Assembly: GCA_007258455.2 (NCBI GenBank)
Contig: VDFB02018507.1
Coordinates: forward strand, 248,001-312,000
Reading direction: 5' to 3'
Length of the DNA: 64,000 bases
Source: Sequoia sempervirens
Lineage: Eukaryota; Streptophyta; Pinopsida; Cupressales; Cupressaceae
Numbering within the stretch: the stretch's first letter is position 1; each line of letters starts with the position of its first letter. Of this stretch, positions 11,123 through 22,702 are shown piece after piece. The notes below the pieces were generated by a model. The model was given only the letters and a program-made list of their open reading frames with translations, did no database searches and had not been told where the DNA came from. The position numbers were made by a program, and so were the translations under genes.

Positions 11123-11499
11123 ACTTGAGGTGTGAATTTAAATAAATATTTCCCAGACAATAACATAAAAATACCTAAATTACACTTCACCCTCGATAGA
11201 TTAAATAAAGGTGATCGCCATGTTATAATACTTTTTTACATTTTTCTATTTTTATCTTGATGAAAGAATTAAATTAACTGTATAGCTATTAAATTTTAGC
11301 ATACAAAAAATATAATTTAATCTATATATATCACCTTTTTCCAATGACGAGCGAAGGTGGCGACAGAAAATTTTCAGAGGTTGGCTAGACGAATGAGGAA
11401 GGTGCGGAATGTAGCAGGCCGAGGCTCCATTGCAGTAACGCGACCCATAGTGATCACTGGACAATCGATCTTTCGAGGGAGGCAAAGACGGACATTGAA

Positions 11500-12531
11500 A
11501 TGTTAAGCGAACTGGCAATAATCTGTCGCATAATCGGTCCTAAATTCAGCAGAGATTCCATCAGTTGTTGGCTGGCTCGCTCATGGAGCAAGATGGAGAT
11601 AGTGAACTTCGTTCCTAAAGGATTCTTTGTTGCAATTTTCAAATCAGCAGGGGAAAAAGACAAGATTTTGGAGTCTGGGCTCTGGAGAATGGAGGGGCAT
11701 CCGGTATATATGCAAAATTGGGCTCCGAATTTCGATCCGGTAAAATTGGAACCTTACAACATGCCGATCTGGGTCCGCTTTTACAACCTACCTTTCGAGT
11801 ACTGGGTGGAAGATTGTATTGACAAAATTGGGAGAACCCTTGGGACGCTGATCAGCGTGGATGAAGAGATAATTAACGGGGATTCTTACTTGTACCTTCG
11901 GATCCAGATCGGGGCTGTATGCAAGATCCCGAGCAAATTATGGTTAAGTGTTGATGGCGAGCATAGGGAGATCCCTGTGGAAATCGAGGAGGAAAAGTTC
12001 TGTGTGCGTTGCGGTAGCCGATCTCATTTTGAAGCTATCTGCCGGGGGAAACCGAAGGATAAGAAGGTTTGGAAGCCAAAGAAACCAGAGGCCGAGGTGG
12101 CTGAGAAAGAAAATGGCCCGCCTAGGCTGGATTCGGTGTCGCCCTTGGCGGATGCAGGCCTAACAATGGGAGGAGCCATTATACCCTACTGTGATGCTGC
12201 CATTGAGGAGCCGAATATTGCTGGCGCTATGGTGGTCGAGGATGTGAATGAGGTTGCGACTCACAAGGCTGACACTCACACGGCATTTTGTCCGGCGGAG
12301 CCAAGGGAGCTGGCCTCAGAGGCGGACGCCTCAGATGAGGACGCGCTGGATATCGTGGAGGAAAGGAGAATCTGCCAATCTGATGCTTGTCTATTGGGCA
12401 AGATTAAGAAAGGCCGTGGGAGGAAGTCAATGAAGCAGAAGAGGGCGGAGGCGGCGGAAGACTTAGGGCTTCCAAGTATAAAGAACTTTTTCGAAACCAA
12501 GGGAGCCAGGGCTTCCCTTGGGAAGCCATGA
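11500..12531 (+). CDS. LINE ORF1: DUF4283-like / zinc-knuckle RNA-binding protein
   Basis: 343 residues from the ATG at 11500. Residues about 10-110 match the DUF4283 domain of plant LINE ORF1 proteins (…FKSAGEKDKILESGLWRM…, then MPIWVRFYNLPFEYW). A CCHC knuckle, C-x2-C-x4-H-x4-C (CVRCGSRSHFEAIC), follows at about residues 168-181. The C-terminal half is acidic and Lys/Glu-rich. The protein is expected to coat LINE RNA in the RNP. An earlier in-frame ATG at 11344 is separated by a TAG at 11386-11388, so the original start may have been upstream. The stop overlaps the ORF2 start as ATGA (12528-12531), which suggests termination-reinitiation. Confidence 0.85.
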   Translation: MLSELAIICRIIGPKFSRDSISCWLARSWSKMEIVNFVPKGFFVAIFKSAGEKDKILESGLWRMEGHPVYMQNWAPNFDPVKLEPYNMPIWVRFYNLPFEYWVEDCIDKIGRTLGTLISVDEEIINGDSYLYLRIQIGAVCKIPSKLWLSVDGEHREIPVEIEEEKFCVRCGSRSHFEAICRGKPKDKKVWKPKKPEAEVAEKENGPPRLDSVSPLADAGLTMGGAIIPYCDAAIEEPNIAGAMVVEDVNEVATHKADTHTAFCPAEPRELASEADASDEDALDIVEERRICQSDACLLGKIKKGRGRKSMKQKRAEAAEDLGLPSIKNFFETKGARASLGKP

Positions 12532-14759
12532 AGCTCACAACTCGGAATGTCAGGGGTCTCATGGCCCCTGACAAACGGCGCTTAATCAAGCGTCACTTAG
12601 ATAGATTAGCTTCAGATATTATTATTCTACAAGAGACGAAAATAAGCGAGGTGGAGGGGAGCAAATTCTTAAAATATTGCAAGAAGTGGTCTGGTTCTTT
12701 CCTTAGTGCTTCTGGCTCGGCTGGCAGTTTGGGTGTCCTCTGGTTAGATAACTCTGTGGATTTGGTGGTGGATGCATGCTCGACTTATTGGATGCTATGC
12801 ATGGTGAGACACAGGAATTCGAACATCTCTTTTCCGCTCTTCAATGTGTATGGGCCGATTAAAACTGGTGACAAGGCGTTGGTTTGGGAGCAAATTCGTT
12901 CTCGGGCCGGATTGTTGGATTGTAATATGTTGATCCTGGGCGGAGACTTTAACGCAATTTTGGACTTAACAGAAAAAAATGGTGGCCTTTCGAAAGAAAA
13001 TAAATCAATGTTGGACTTTAGGGATTTCGTTTCGGCATTAGGGGTGTTGGATTGCTGCCCTAGGAATGGCTCCTTCACTTGGACAAATCGCCGGAAGGAC
13101 TTTACAAATATTTCCGAGCGCCTTGATCTCTTCCTAATCGGCGGGGGCTGGTTGGAGGGATCATTTACCTTTTCCTCTCATATTCTCCCGATTTCTGCTT
13201 CCGACCATTTTCTGGTGCAAATGGAAATTGGGCCAGGTGAAAAGTCGGTGAAGAGCTATTTTAAGTTCGAGTCTATGTGGTGGAGAGACACGAAGCTGAT
13301 TGAACTTTTGGAACAATGGTGGCTGGAAGGGAACATTTTTGATGGGACTGTGAGTTACTGTTTTGTGCGCAGATTGGCGTTTATCAAAGAGAAATTGAAG
13401 AAGTGGAACTGTGAGTCTTTCAAAAACATCTTTGTGGAGAAAGCTGAAATCGAACATGAGTTGGAGGTTCTCAATGAAATTGTGCTTAGGAATGGAATGT
13501 CTGCTACTGAATATAACAAAGAGAAAGAACTGATGGCTAGGCATTCAAAGTGTTTGGCCAGGGAAGAGTTGTTTTGGAGGGACAAGGCTAGGGAACTGTG
13601 GTTGAAAGAAGGCGACTCAAATTCCAAGTTTTTCCATAATTCGTCTCGGGCTCGTAGAGAGAGGAACCAGATTGAGTCCATTTCATGCCCGGATGGGTCA
13701 ATTGTCTCTGATTGGGACGACATTGAACGGGAGGCTGTGAGATACTTCAAATCTCTGCTTGCAGCCGTCAACCCTGAGAACGGTAATGGGCCATGGCCGA
13801 TTCTTGATTGTATTCCAAGCTGTATCAATTCTGATCAGAACAAAATTCTCTGCAGCCCTTTCACCTTGGATGAAGTCAAGCGTGCGGTCTTTGAATTGCA
13901 TCTTGACAAGGCTCCCGGGCCTGACGGACTTTCTGCTAGTTTTTTTCAAAATTGTTGGCATTTTATGGGTACGGACCTATGGAGGCTTCTGGAGGATTTT
14001 AGAAAGAAGAAGTTTATAAAGGACCTGAACAACACTGCCATTGCACTAATTCCTAAAAAACAAGTGTGTGAGTCTTTTGCGGATTTCCACCTTATATCCC
14101 TTTGCAACACTGTGTCTAAGATACTAACCAAAGCTTTAGCATATAGGTTAAAGGTGGTTATGGATAGCGTAATATCAGAAGAACAAAGTGGCTTCTCCCC
14201 TGGAAGAGAGATTTTGGATAGTATCATAACCACTTCTGAGACTGTGCATTCGATTGTTTCTGAGCATTCCAAAGGTATGCTAATCAAATTAGATATAAGC
14301 AAAGCTTATGACCGCGTCAATTGGAACTTCCTCCTGACTATCTTGGACAAATTTGGCTTTTCTAAAGATTGGATTGGTATGATAAAGATGTGCATCTCCA
14401 CGCCTCGCCTTTCCATTTTGGTGAATGGCTCCCTTTGTGGTTTTTTTGGGGCCACAAACGGCCTCAGGAAAGGAGATCCCTTGTCTCCTTTCCTGTTTGT
14501 GATTATGGCTGAGGCTTTGGGGAGGCATATAAGGAAATTGAGGTTGGACGAGTGTTGGAAAGGGATAAAGATTGCTGACAACTTGGATCCAATGACTCAC
14601 TCTCAATTTGTGGACGACACAATGCTATTTGGTGTCTCCTCCATTGGCGAGGCAAAGGTAATCAAGGAGGCCTTGGATCTTTATGTTTCTTCCTCGAGAC
14701 AAGTTATAAATAAAGAAAAATCAGCAATATTTTTCTTTAACACAAAAGCCTCAATTTGA
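12528..14759 (+). pseudogene. LINE ORF2, endonuclease and reverse transcriptase part
   Basis: 743 residues open. An apurinic-type endonuclease comes first: LQETKI near residue 36, GGDFNAIL near 143 and ISASDHFLV near 224. The RT follows: DKAPGPDGLSASFF, FxLISLCNTVSKILTK, LIKLDISKAYDRVNW with the first catalytic Asp, GLRKGDPLSPFLF, and FVDDTMLFG in place of YADD (about 14608-14634). The enzyme nicks target DNA and copies LINE RNA. A TGA at 14757-14759 ends the frame, but coding continues in the same frame, so ORF2 as a whole is a pseudogene. Confidence 0.92.
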
Positions 14760-16208
14760 CAAAAAATTGCGAGCATTCTAGGCTTCTCTATTGCCTCCCT
14801 CCCCACAAAGCACCCGGGGGCCCCTCTCTTCCAAGGTATATGCAGAATTGATCATTGGCGCGGGGTGATTGGGGGTTGTAGAAATAGGACTGTGGCCTGG
14901 AAAAACAAGTGGCTCTCCCTAGCAGGCAGAATACAAATGTTAAGATCAGTGCTCTCGGTTGTTCCTATTTTCGTTATGTCATGTTTCAGACTAACGTATA
15001 AAGCATCCAGGGACCTTGAAGGCTTTATGAAGAAGTTTCTTTGGGAAGGGGCCAAGGAAGGAAGGTGAATCCCGCTCATAAGTTGGGAAACTGTATGCAC
15101 AGACAAGTTGGCTAGGGGTGCTGGGTTACGTAGGTTGGACCTTCAAAACCGTGCCCTGGGAGCAAAACTTGGTTGGAAAATGTATAGTGATGCAGGAAAA
15201 TTGTGGTGCAAAATCCTACAAAAAAACTATCTTGACAATGATGAGCCGAGGAGGATTCTTACTATGGCCAATTCCCAAGGTGGTTCGCCAGTATGGAATT
15301 TCATATGGGAATGCAGACCGTTGCTTGTCAACCACCTATCCTGGTGCATTGGGAATGGGCAGCTTGCAGATTTTTGGTGGGATTCGTGGAATGGCTTCCC
15401 GTCTCTTGCAAGTGTGCTTGGTGACTTGGAGTGGGTGGATGAGGCAATTGCTAGTCATGGTAAACATGTGGCTGACTACATCATGAGAGATGTTAGCTTG
15501 GGTGGCGCTTCATTTAAATGGGTGAATGTGGATGGGTTGGATATCCCGAATGAGGCTAAACAACCTTTGTGCAAAATGTTGGATGATCAAAGAATAACGC
15601 TCTCTGACATGGAGGATGCTGTGATCTGGTGCGGATCCAAATCTGGGCATTACTCGGTGAAACTCGGTTATCAAATGTAGTGTGTCAGGCCGGCTGGTGA
15701 TCCTTGGCCTGTCAAATTATGTTGGAAGAAAGAGGTTCTTCCCAACGCTGGCGCCTTCCTTTGGACTGCTTTGCATGGCAGGATCTTGACTAGGAAAAGG
15801 CTCTTGAAGTTCGGATTTATTGGTCCTCAAATATGTGTGATGTGTTGCAAAGACGAAGAAATTGTCAATCATCTTCTCAACTTCCAGTATGCCGCCGCCT
15901 ATTGGGATTGGCTTCAAGCTTCTTTTGGGTGGTCCACCCCTCGTTAGAAGGATCTTAAATAGTGGTTATTGATCTGGCCTACCTACAGAAGGAATAACGT
16001 TTAGGCGGCTGCCTAGTGGGTGGCCCCGTCAACGGTGGCATGGCAATTATGGAAAGAACGCAACAAGCGGATTTTTCATAATTCTTCCTTGGATGTGGGG
16101 GAAATTCTAAAGAGGATCGAAATTGGAATGGTGGAAGTGCTAAATATGAGAGGCGGTGGGTGCAATGCAACTGTGTTCTCACACTGGGATGATAGACTTC
16201 AGAAACTT
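14760..16208 (+). pseudogene. LINE ORF2, thumb / zinc-finger region with multiple stops
   Basis: It has the same frame as the EN-RT part. The RT-distal region (TVAWKNKWLSLAGRIQMLRSV, FLWEG) leads to the zf-RVT-type region (AFLWTALHGRILTRKRL near 15750, then CVMCCKDEEIVNHLL) and on to VAWQLWKERNKRIFHN near 16050. In-frame stops are at 15066 (TGA), 15678, 15945, 15960, 16002 and 16014 (all TAG). The 16209 TAG coincides with a one-base frame change into the RNase H frame. Several stops fall where LINE relatives carry tryptophan. Confidence 0.88.
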
Positions 16209-16210
16209 TA

Positions 16211-16789
16211 GTGTGGTTTAAAGTCGCCAGGGCAGCTCGCAATGAACGCAAAAAGGAAAAGAATAGATGCGAGGTGGCTTCCTCTGGTGGATGGCTACGT
16301 CTTGAACTTAAATTTGATGGCGCATCCAAAGGGAATCCTGGGCAGTCAGGAGTCGGCTGCGTAATAAGAGATTGCTCAGGCAGGGTTATTACAACAATGT
16401 CTAGAAGACTTGGTGTGGCCACCAACAACGAGGTGGAAGTTGAAGCATTGGCATGTAGGATGCACCTATGTTTGTCTAAAGGTCTCCTGCAGGTAGGGAT
16501 CGAAGGGGACTCACAAGTTTTCTTATCATCAGTAGTCAAAGGGAGGTCTCAAAACTGGAAGCTCAGCCCGAGGATAAATGACATTACGGGGTCTGAGAAA
16601 TTTGATTTTTTTTCCCTAAAGCATCTCTTCCATGAGGCGAATGTGTTGGCTGACAGGATTGCCAACCTGGGAGTAATGCAAACCGATTTGGATGTCTTTT
16701 ATGATGAGGCCTCTCTTCCACCGGATATTGGCGAGATTGTCACTGTTGAAATGGCCACAATTGATGTTAGTAACAGTGCATCTGATTGA
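16211..16789 (+). pseudogene. LINE ORF2, RNase H domain
   Basis: 192 residues in a frame shifted relative to the rest of ORF2. The catalytic residues are visible: Asp in FDGASKGNPGQSG, Glu in NNEVEVEALA, Asp in IEGDSQVF and Asp in VLADRIANLG. The domain would degrade the RNA strand of the hybrid. It is intact itself but separated from RT by the frameshift near 16209 and the upstream stops. Confidence 0.88.
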
Positions 16790-17274
16790 AGGGCTCTTGG
16801 GTCTTGCACTCTGCGCAAGACTTACTGTGTGGTTGGCTTGTCCTTTTGTGTTCACTGGATTGGTCGTGTTGTGTTGGTGATCTTGTTGGTCCGCTGCTTG
16901 ACTGGGTGCCCTAAGGGGTGTCGGGTGGTCACTTTGTTGTTGTATCCGTTCTTGGCATGTCTTTTTGATGTACAATGTGTTTGCCTGGGTACTGATGCGG
17001 TTTGAGTTGACGTTTCAATTGGTGTATTGCTGCATTTTTTACTCCAAAAAGCACAAGAACTGTCTTCTCAAGCGAGTCGTGGAGCAGAGGGAAAATTTCT
17101 TGGCGTTTATGTTGTTCCTAGAATGTAATGGTTCGTTTGGTGTCTTTGTAGATGGCACAGGCTATCTGTTTTGTCTGGTGTCGTATGGCTTTGTAACCCT
17201 ATAAATTTTCACATTAATCTTGGGAGCTACCCCCTTTGGTAGTGCTTACCAAAAAAAAATAAAAATAAAAATAA
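16790..17274 (+). other. LINE 3' UTR and A-rich tail
   Basis: G/T-rich untranslated region ending 'gtgcttaccaaaaaaaaa' followed by AAAAT-type units up to the target duplication at 17275. The short open frame at 16965-17204 has no known domain. Confidence 0.8.
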
Positions 17275-17409
17275 TTAGCATACAAAAAGTGCATATATTT
17301 GTCTCTTTCTATATTTAAACTTTCCTTCTCTATGGAAAATGATAATCACAAATATATTAAATTTTAAGTGTGTTAAAAATACCCGTGGTAACAAAATATT
17401 GGTACTAGA

Positions 17410-18004
17410 TGTTGGAGATATAATCTCACCTGCTTTATTTAATGCTCAAGCTGTATCCATCTCATCAGCATGATTCACATCATCTTTGTCTTATCAAGAT
17501 ATCTCAGCATTGAAGTTAATCAGCCATCGTACATGCATTGGATCACAAACTGACCCCAACATTAAAGAGAAATTTATGAAGCCAGATTTTGGAAATGACA
17601 TGAAATGAATTTGCATTAACTACTACGTTGGCCTCACACATTTTGTGGGTGCATTAGGAAATATTATTTTATGTTTTTGCTGAAGACTCTAGAAGATGCC
17701 TTTTAGGTTTGATATTTGGTTGCTTTTTTTGTTGCGCAGTGAAGAAGGAGATAGCTCAAAAAGGAGCAGAATAGAAAGTAGAACTCTGTAATGAAAGTGA
17801 TGATGAAGGAGCTGAAGCTCTGTGAAAACAAAACATAATTTTGATTAATATAAATCACTGGGTTGTTGTGTATTGCTTTTTTTCATTTTGTTCTCCTCTG
17901 TTTTGCTATATAATGGTGTTTAATCGAATGATCTAAAATCTGCTATTAGTTTGTTTTTATTTCTATGTTTGTTTTTGTTTGATCTCCCCCTTTTAAATCT
18001 GACA
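17410..18004 (+). repeat. 5' LTR of the G-patch element
   Basis: 595 bp, TGTTGG…GACA. A TATA-like tgctatataatgg at about 17904-17917 is a plausible promoter. It is near-identical to 22108-22702. Confidence 0.9.
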
Positions 18005-18006
18005 TC

Positions 18007-18018
18007 TGGTATCAGAGC
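18007..18018 (+). promoter_or_regulatory. Primer-binding site, tRNA-iMet type
   Basis: TGGTATCAGAGC, complementary to the 3' end of plant initiator-Met tRNA, lies 2 bp after the 5' LTR. Confidence 0.9.
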
Positions 18019-19732
18019 TAAGGGTCATGAGAAGATCCAGGGAGTATTAGAGCTTATGGTAAATTTGTTGCAAGCTACCAAGGAGATCAAAGGAAGGTTG
18101 TGAAGGGCAGAAGTCTGGATGCTTAGCAGATTGTAGTGTTTGGAGAAAGACAAATTGCTGGTAGAAGAAATGCCAAAGATTGCAGCCATAAAGAAAAAAT
18201 ACAAGCTGCCACATAAGTTGTTGAAGAAATTTTTGTACCAGACTGCCACAAAATAAAGGAGTTTGTTGGTATCAGAAGAATCGTTGTTTGAAAGTCAATC
18301 ATCACAGAAGCTAAAGAGAGTTACTAAGAGAAAGCTGTTGGAGGATTGCAACAGTTAAAACAAAAGTAAGAAAAGTTGTTTGGAGATTTGGGCAAAGTTA
18401 TTAAAAGGAGAATAAAAGAGGATTATTAGTGGTTACCACAAGCCACCATAGTTGCTGGTAGCCAAGAGTTTTACTGGGCCATCAACCCAAAAGAAAATTG
18501 TTGAAGTCATTAAAGGAGGAAGAGAAAGAGCCTGTGAGAAAGTGGGCAACAAGCTGCAAATGGAAGAGAGTTCTGGGTGAGAACGTATGGGCAAATGGAG
18601 AAGCCAGGCCTTGCCATGTTTGAAAGGTAAGAGAAGCTATGAAGAAGTGAAGAGATAACACAAAGTGGTGAAAAGAGGTTGTGTGGAGATTCATGCCAGT
18701 TGGATAGAAGGAATATGAGTAAAGTTAATTATCTACTCAAATAGAGGATTGCAGTAAGAGTTTTGAAGCACCAAAATTGTTGATCTTATGAAGATTGCTG
18801 AAAATCGTTGTGCAAAAGAAGAAGCTCACTATTCAGGAGCACTGTCGCAAAAGAAGAAACTACTAGCAAATAGTGTGTATGTCAGGAGAATAAAAGGGTA
18901 TTTTGTTAAGTAGGCCAAATAAGTGTGAAGATATTGTAGAATAAAGGAGGAACTCTGCATGTTGTAGAGCCTGAAAGAAGTCTTTACTAAGGATCTGAAG
19001 ATTTTGAAATAGATGAAGTTCTATTGAAGTGCAATCCAAAGAAAGTTTATCAAGAGGCAGATTATGAAACTTATGAAGCTAAAAAAAATAAAGAATGCAT
19101 TTTGTGATCTAAATCTGTTAAAGAAAGAATATTAGATCCTGTTGAATTTAAAGTCTAAAGGGGGAGCATGAGATAAAAGAGTGAAGAAAGAAAGTGACCC
19201 CAGATTGGTTTTTGAAGCCAAATAAAAAAAAAGGTTATCACTGTTGATAAAAAGACCCTACTATTTCAAGTCATCAGTGTTTGCAGATTGAAGGAATGGC
19301 AAAATTTATCAAAGTCCCTGAACAAATATTGGAAGAGACTTTTAAAAGGAGCTGCAGTTGGTAAATCTATCGTTGTTTATTTTTCCAAAGGAGTCAAGCT
19401 GAATGAAAATTCTGTATTGTTGTAGCAAGTTTGGGGTACTCTGTTTTTCCCTTGTTTTTATTCTCTTTGTCTTATTAACAAAGAAAAGAGATAAGATTGT
19501 TGTTAGAGGAAGAATAGAAGTCAAAGAAGCAGCTGCAAGGAGGGTCTGAGATCTGTCAAGATAAATAGAGCCAACTGTTAAAGAAGAAGAGACTTCGTTG
19601 ACATTGTAAGCACAACTGAAGCTGTTGAAGGAGTTTTATCAGTCAAAAGAAATTGTAAAGAAATAGAGTGAAGGCACTCGAAGCTGTTGAAAGATAAGAC
19701 TCTATAACAAAATCAAGGTAAGTTGAAATTGT
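18019..19732 (+). other. Purine-rich leader of the G-patch element
   Basis: About 1.7 kb, A/G-rich on the plus strand. Every plus-strand frame is closed at short intervals. No gag domain is recognised. It probably consists of leader RNA and decayed coding sequence. Confidence 0.55.
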
Positions 19733-20832
19733 TTGTTACAGATGGGAAAAGTAGGAAAAAGAGTTAAAAAGGAGAATGAGAATTTAGCAACTGTAAAAGA
19801 TGTTTTAGAAGAAGAATTGTTAAATGTTAAGAAATGCAATTCAGAATTGGTAGCAAGTATAAAAGAAAAAGTAAAAGAGAAATATGAAATTATATGTGAA
19901 AATGATGTCTTGAGTAAAGAATTGGATGAAGTTAAAAAGAAAAATGTAGAATTGGAAGAAAAATTAAAACCAGGTCTATAAAAGAAAAAGAGGAAATACA
20001 AAACAAGTTGAAGTTTGTTGAAGATTTGAAACAAAATCTGAAAAAATTAGAAAAAGAAAACAGTTTTCAAAAGCAAGAGATATTAAAATTGCAGTAGGAA
20101 AATGACTATTTGAAGACAAATCCAGTTGTGCATGATATTTCTTGTGATACAAATGATTTGCATTTTGATCAATCAAATGAAGAATGTAACCTTGTTGAAA
20201 TCATGTGTGAAGAAGATTGTATTGATGAAGATGAACATGTTAATGAGTCTGAATCTGATTCTGCAAATGCTATTTGTTTTGATGACAATGTTGGTACGAA
20301 AATTATGAAAAGAATGGGATACAAAGGAGAAGGATTAGGAAAACAAGAACAAGGAATGACACAGCCAATTGAGTCAACAATGAGGCCAAAATATGAAGGT
20401 CTCGGGTATGTTCCAGGAAAAGAGAATGATCCTACAAAAGTAGGTAAATTTGTTCGAGAAATGAAGAATGTTGAGTGTACACATTGCCACAGAAAAGGTC
20501 ATACCGAGGATAAGTGTTGGAATTTACATCCTTGCAACATATGTGGATTAAAGAATCATTGTGAGAAAATGTGTTTAAACAAATATTGGAAGAATGAATC
20601 AATGACAGATTGCATAAGAATGGATTGTGGATGGATCTATGGATCAAGTTGGAAGAAGCTTATAGGTATGTTCAAACAATTGTACAAATTTTCATATGTG
20701 AAAAATGATAACAATCATAAAAGGTATGAATGTTCAAAAGGGCTGAAAAATATTTTGAGTGAAAAGAAATTGTTGTCTAGTGAGACATTTTCAGATTGTG
20801 AAGATATTGAAAGTTCCATGTTGATGTTTTGA
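19733..20832 (+). pseudogene. Coiled-coil / G-patch / double CCHC protein of the LTR element
   Basis: 19733-19981 encodes a Lys/Glu-rich coiled coil (…VLEEELLNVKK…ELDEVKKKNVELEEKL). After a frame change near 19975 the coiled coil continues in frame 1 (IKEKEEIQNKL…), meets one TAG at 20095, and runs open to 20832. Counting from 20110, residues 30-55 are acidic. Residues 61-102 are a G-patch (IMKRMGYKGEGLGKQEQGM…PIES…RPKYEGLGY). Two CCHC knuckles follow: C123-x2-C126-x4-H131-x4-C136 and C142-x2-C145-x4-H150-x4-C155. A basic, Cys-containing tail ends the protein. G-patch domains usually activate DEAH helicases or bind RNA, and zinc knuckles bind nucleic acid, so an RNA-binding or packaging role is inferred. 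The two lesions imply loss of function in this copy. Confidence 0.8.
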
Positions 20833-21199
20833 AACAATAGTTGAAAAAAATTGCCGCAGCAGTTGAAAAATGCCAAATGAATGTCATCATTATTGAAAGT
20901 TGAAAATGGTTTGACATTTTTTATTGAAAAAGTCAGAAAAAATGGTTGCAAACACAAAACATAGAAGTGCAAGAAGAAGCCACAAGAGCTTTCAAGTTTG
21001 AGTGTTGGATGCCTTGTATGCAAGGGGTCATATGCAAGGAGATTTGAAGACTTAGAGAAGTAGCTGAAGCTATCATTGCAAAAATTCAAAGGTTGATACA
21101 ACAACAGATGTTGTAGAAATAATAAATTAAAAAGAGATTGTAGATGTTGAAGCATCAGTAAAAAGGAAAAAGGAAGGAGGTCCGGAAACTCTCAGCAGA

Positions 21200-22060
21200 A
21201 GAGTTGCTCTGGAATGTTTGCAGCAGCAACACAAAAAGTTGCATTGCGCTGGAAGTTTTGCTCTGGAAAGTTAGCTCTAGAAATTTTGAATGGTGATAAA
21301 AAAAAAATTAAAAAGGCACAAGACTAAGAGGGAATGTTCAAGAGAACAGAACAAAGATAGAAAAAGGATAGAAGTTAGTTGAATAGACTTTGTGTAGCAG
21401 CACACAAAAATCACATTGTTGATGCCATATCATCAGTAAAAGAAGTCAAGCAAAAATGAAGTTGCCGCCAAGCGGAATGAGAAATGCAAGTCATTGTAAA
21501 TCAGTTGAAGACGTTGCCATGATAGAAGGAGATTGTTGTAAAAACAACCAAGAGGATCCAAGTCACAAAAAAAAAAAATAGAAAGAGAGCAATGCAGCTC
21601 TACAACAAGCAAGAACGTGGTGTAAGGAAGAAGACATAGCATTGAAGCTTTGTTATAAAAAATGAGGAAGAAGACAGAGCAACACTACTCACAATTTTTT
21701 TTATACAAGAATAAGAACAATGCAAGAAAGAGGATTTTATAAAAGATCAGAAGATCTCAAAAAAATATCAGTTGTATGAGGTCATAAAAGGTCAATTGAA
21801 GTTGTCAATGAGTAAAAAAATAGCACAGCAAAATGCTGCAACACTTTCTAAGTAATTTTTGAAATCAAAACATAGATGCTCCAGAACTTGAAGTCAGATG
21901 CTCCGGAACTTGAAGAAAAATGCTCAAGAACTTGAAGTCAGATGCTCCGGAACTTGAAGAAAAATGCTTTAGAACTTGAAGGAAGATGCTCTGGAACTTT
22001 TGGACAGAATTCTAGAAATGAAGGTAGATGCGCCAGAACCTTTTGAGAAGGTGGATGCTC
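21200..22060 (+). repeat. Array of short TGCTCYGGAA-type motifs, including 22-bp tandem units
   Basis: From 21875 to about 22000, units of about 22 bp (gatgctccggaacttgaag plus 3 bp) repeat five to six times. Looser copies of tgctctggaa lie at 21200-21290 and up to 22060. The unit length is not a multiple of three and stops interrupt every frame, so the array is not protein-coding now. Confidence 0.75.
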
Positions 22061-22098
22061 CGAAATTTTTCTTGAGATGAATGTTCACAGTTGAGATT

Positions 22099-22107
22099 AA
22101 GGGGGAG
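22099..22107 (+). promoter_or_regulatory. Polypurine tract of the G-patch element
   Basis: AAGGGGGAG lies directly before the 3' LTR. It primes plus-strand DNA in LTR retroelements. Confidence 0.85.
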
Positions 22108-22702
22108 TGTTGGAGATATAATCTCACCTGCTTTATTTAATGCTCCAGTTGTATCCATCTCATCAGCATGATTCACATCATCTTTGTCTTAGCAAGATAT
22201 CTCAGCATTGAAGTTAATCAGCCATCGTACCTGCATTGGATCACAAACTGACCACAGCATTAAAGAGAAATTTATGAAGCCAGATTTTGGAAATGACATG
22301 AAATGAATTTGCATTAACTACTACGCTGGCCTCACACGTTTTGTGGGTGCATTAGGAAATATTATTTTATGTTTTTGCGAAAGACTCTAGAAGATGCCTT
22401 TTAGGTTTGATATTTGGTTGCTTTTGTTGTTGCGCAGTGAAGAAGGAGATAGCTCAAAAAGGAGCAGAATAGAAAGCAGAACTTTGTAATGAAAGTGATG
22501 ATGAAGGAGCTGAAGCTCTGTGAAAACAAAACAGAATTTTGATTAATATAAATTATTGGGTTGTTGTGTATTGCTTGTTTTCATTTTGTTCTCCTCTGTT
22601 TTGCTATATAATGGTGTTTAATCGAATGATCTAAAATATGCTATCAGTTTGTTTTTATTTCTATGTTTGTTTTTGTTTGATCTCCCCCTTTTAAATCCGA
22701 CA
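22108..22702 (+). repeat. 3' LTR of the G-patch element
   Basis: 595 bp, differing from the 5' LTR at roughly 20 scattered positions and with no clear length change. It is followed by tcaatggtgc, which does not match the 5' flank. Confidence 0.9.

Larger units (their letters stand above)
11310..17274 (+). mobile_element. Full-length L1-type LINE, inactivated
   Basis: It is bounded by perfect 14-bp copies of TTAGCATACAAAAA at 11296-11309 and 17275-17288, the target-site duplication. The order is a short 5' leader, ORF1 (DUF4283-like plus CCHC), ORF2 (endonuclease, reverse transcriptase, zinc-finger region, RNase H), a 3' UTR and an A-rich tail (…accaaaaaaaaataaaaataaaaa). It is 5965 bp long and looks complete at the 5' end. 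ORF2 has seven in-frame stops after the RT and one frameshift, so it is dead. Confidence 0.93.
17410..22702 (+). mobile_element. Non-autonomous LTR retrotransposon carrying a G-patch/zinc-knuckle gene
   Basis: 5.3 kb. Two 595-bp LTRs (17410-18004 and 22108-22702) start TGTTGGAGATATAATC and end GACA. A primer-binding site complementary to initiator-Met tRNA follows the 5' LTR after 2 bp, and an AAGGGGGAG polypurine tract precedes the 3' LTR. The LTRs differ at roughly 20 positions by eye, so the insertion is not recent. Internally there is no protease, integrase, RT or RNase H; the only recognisable protein is at 19733-20832. I find no matching 5-bp target duplication (ctaga on the left, tcaat on the right). 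Transposition would need pol supplied in trans. Confidence 0.9.
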
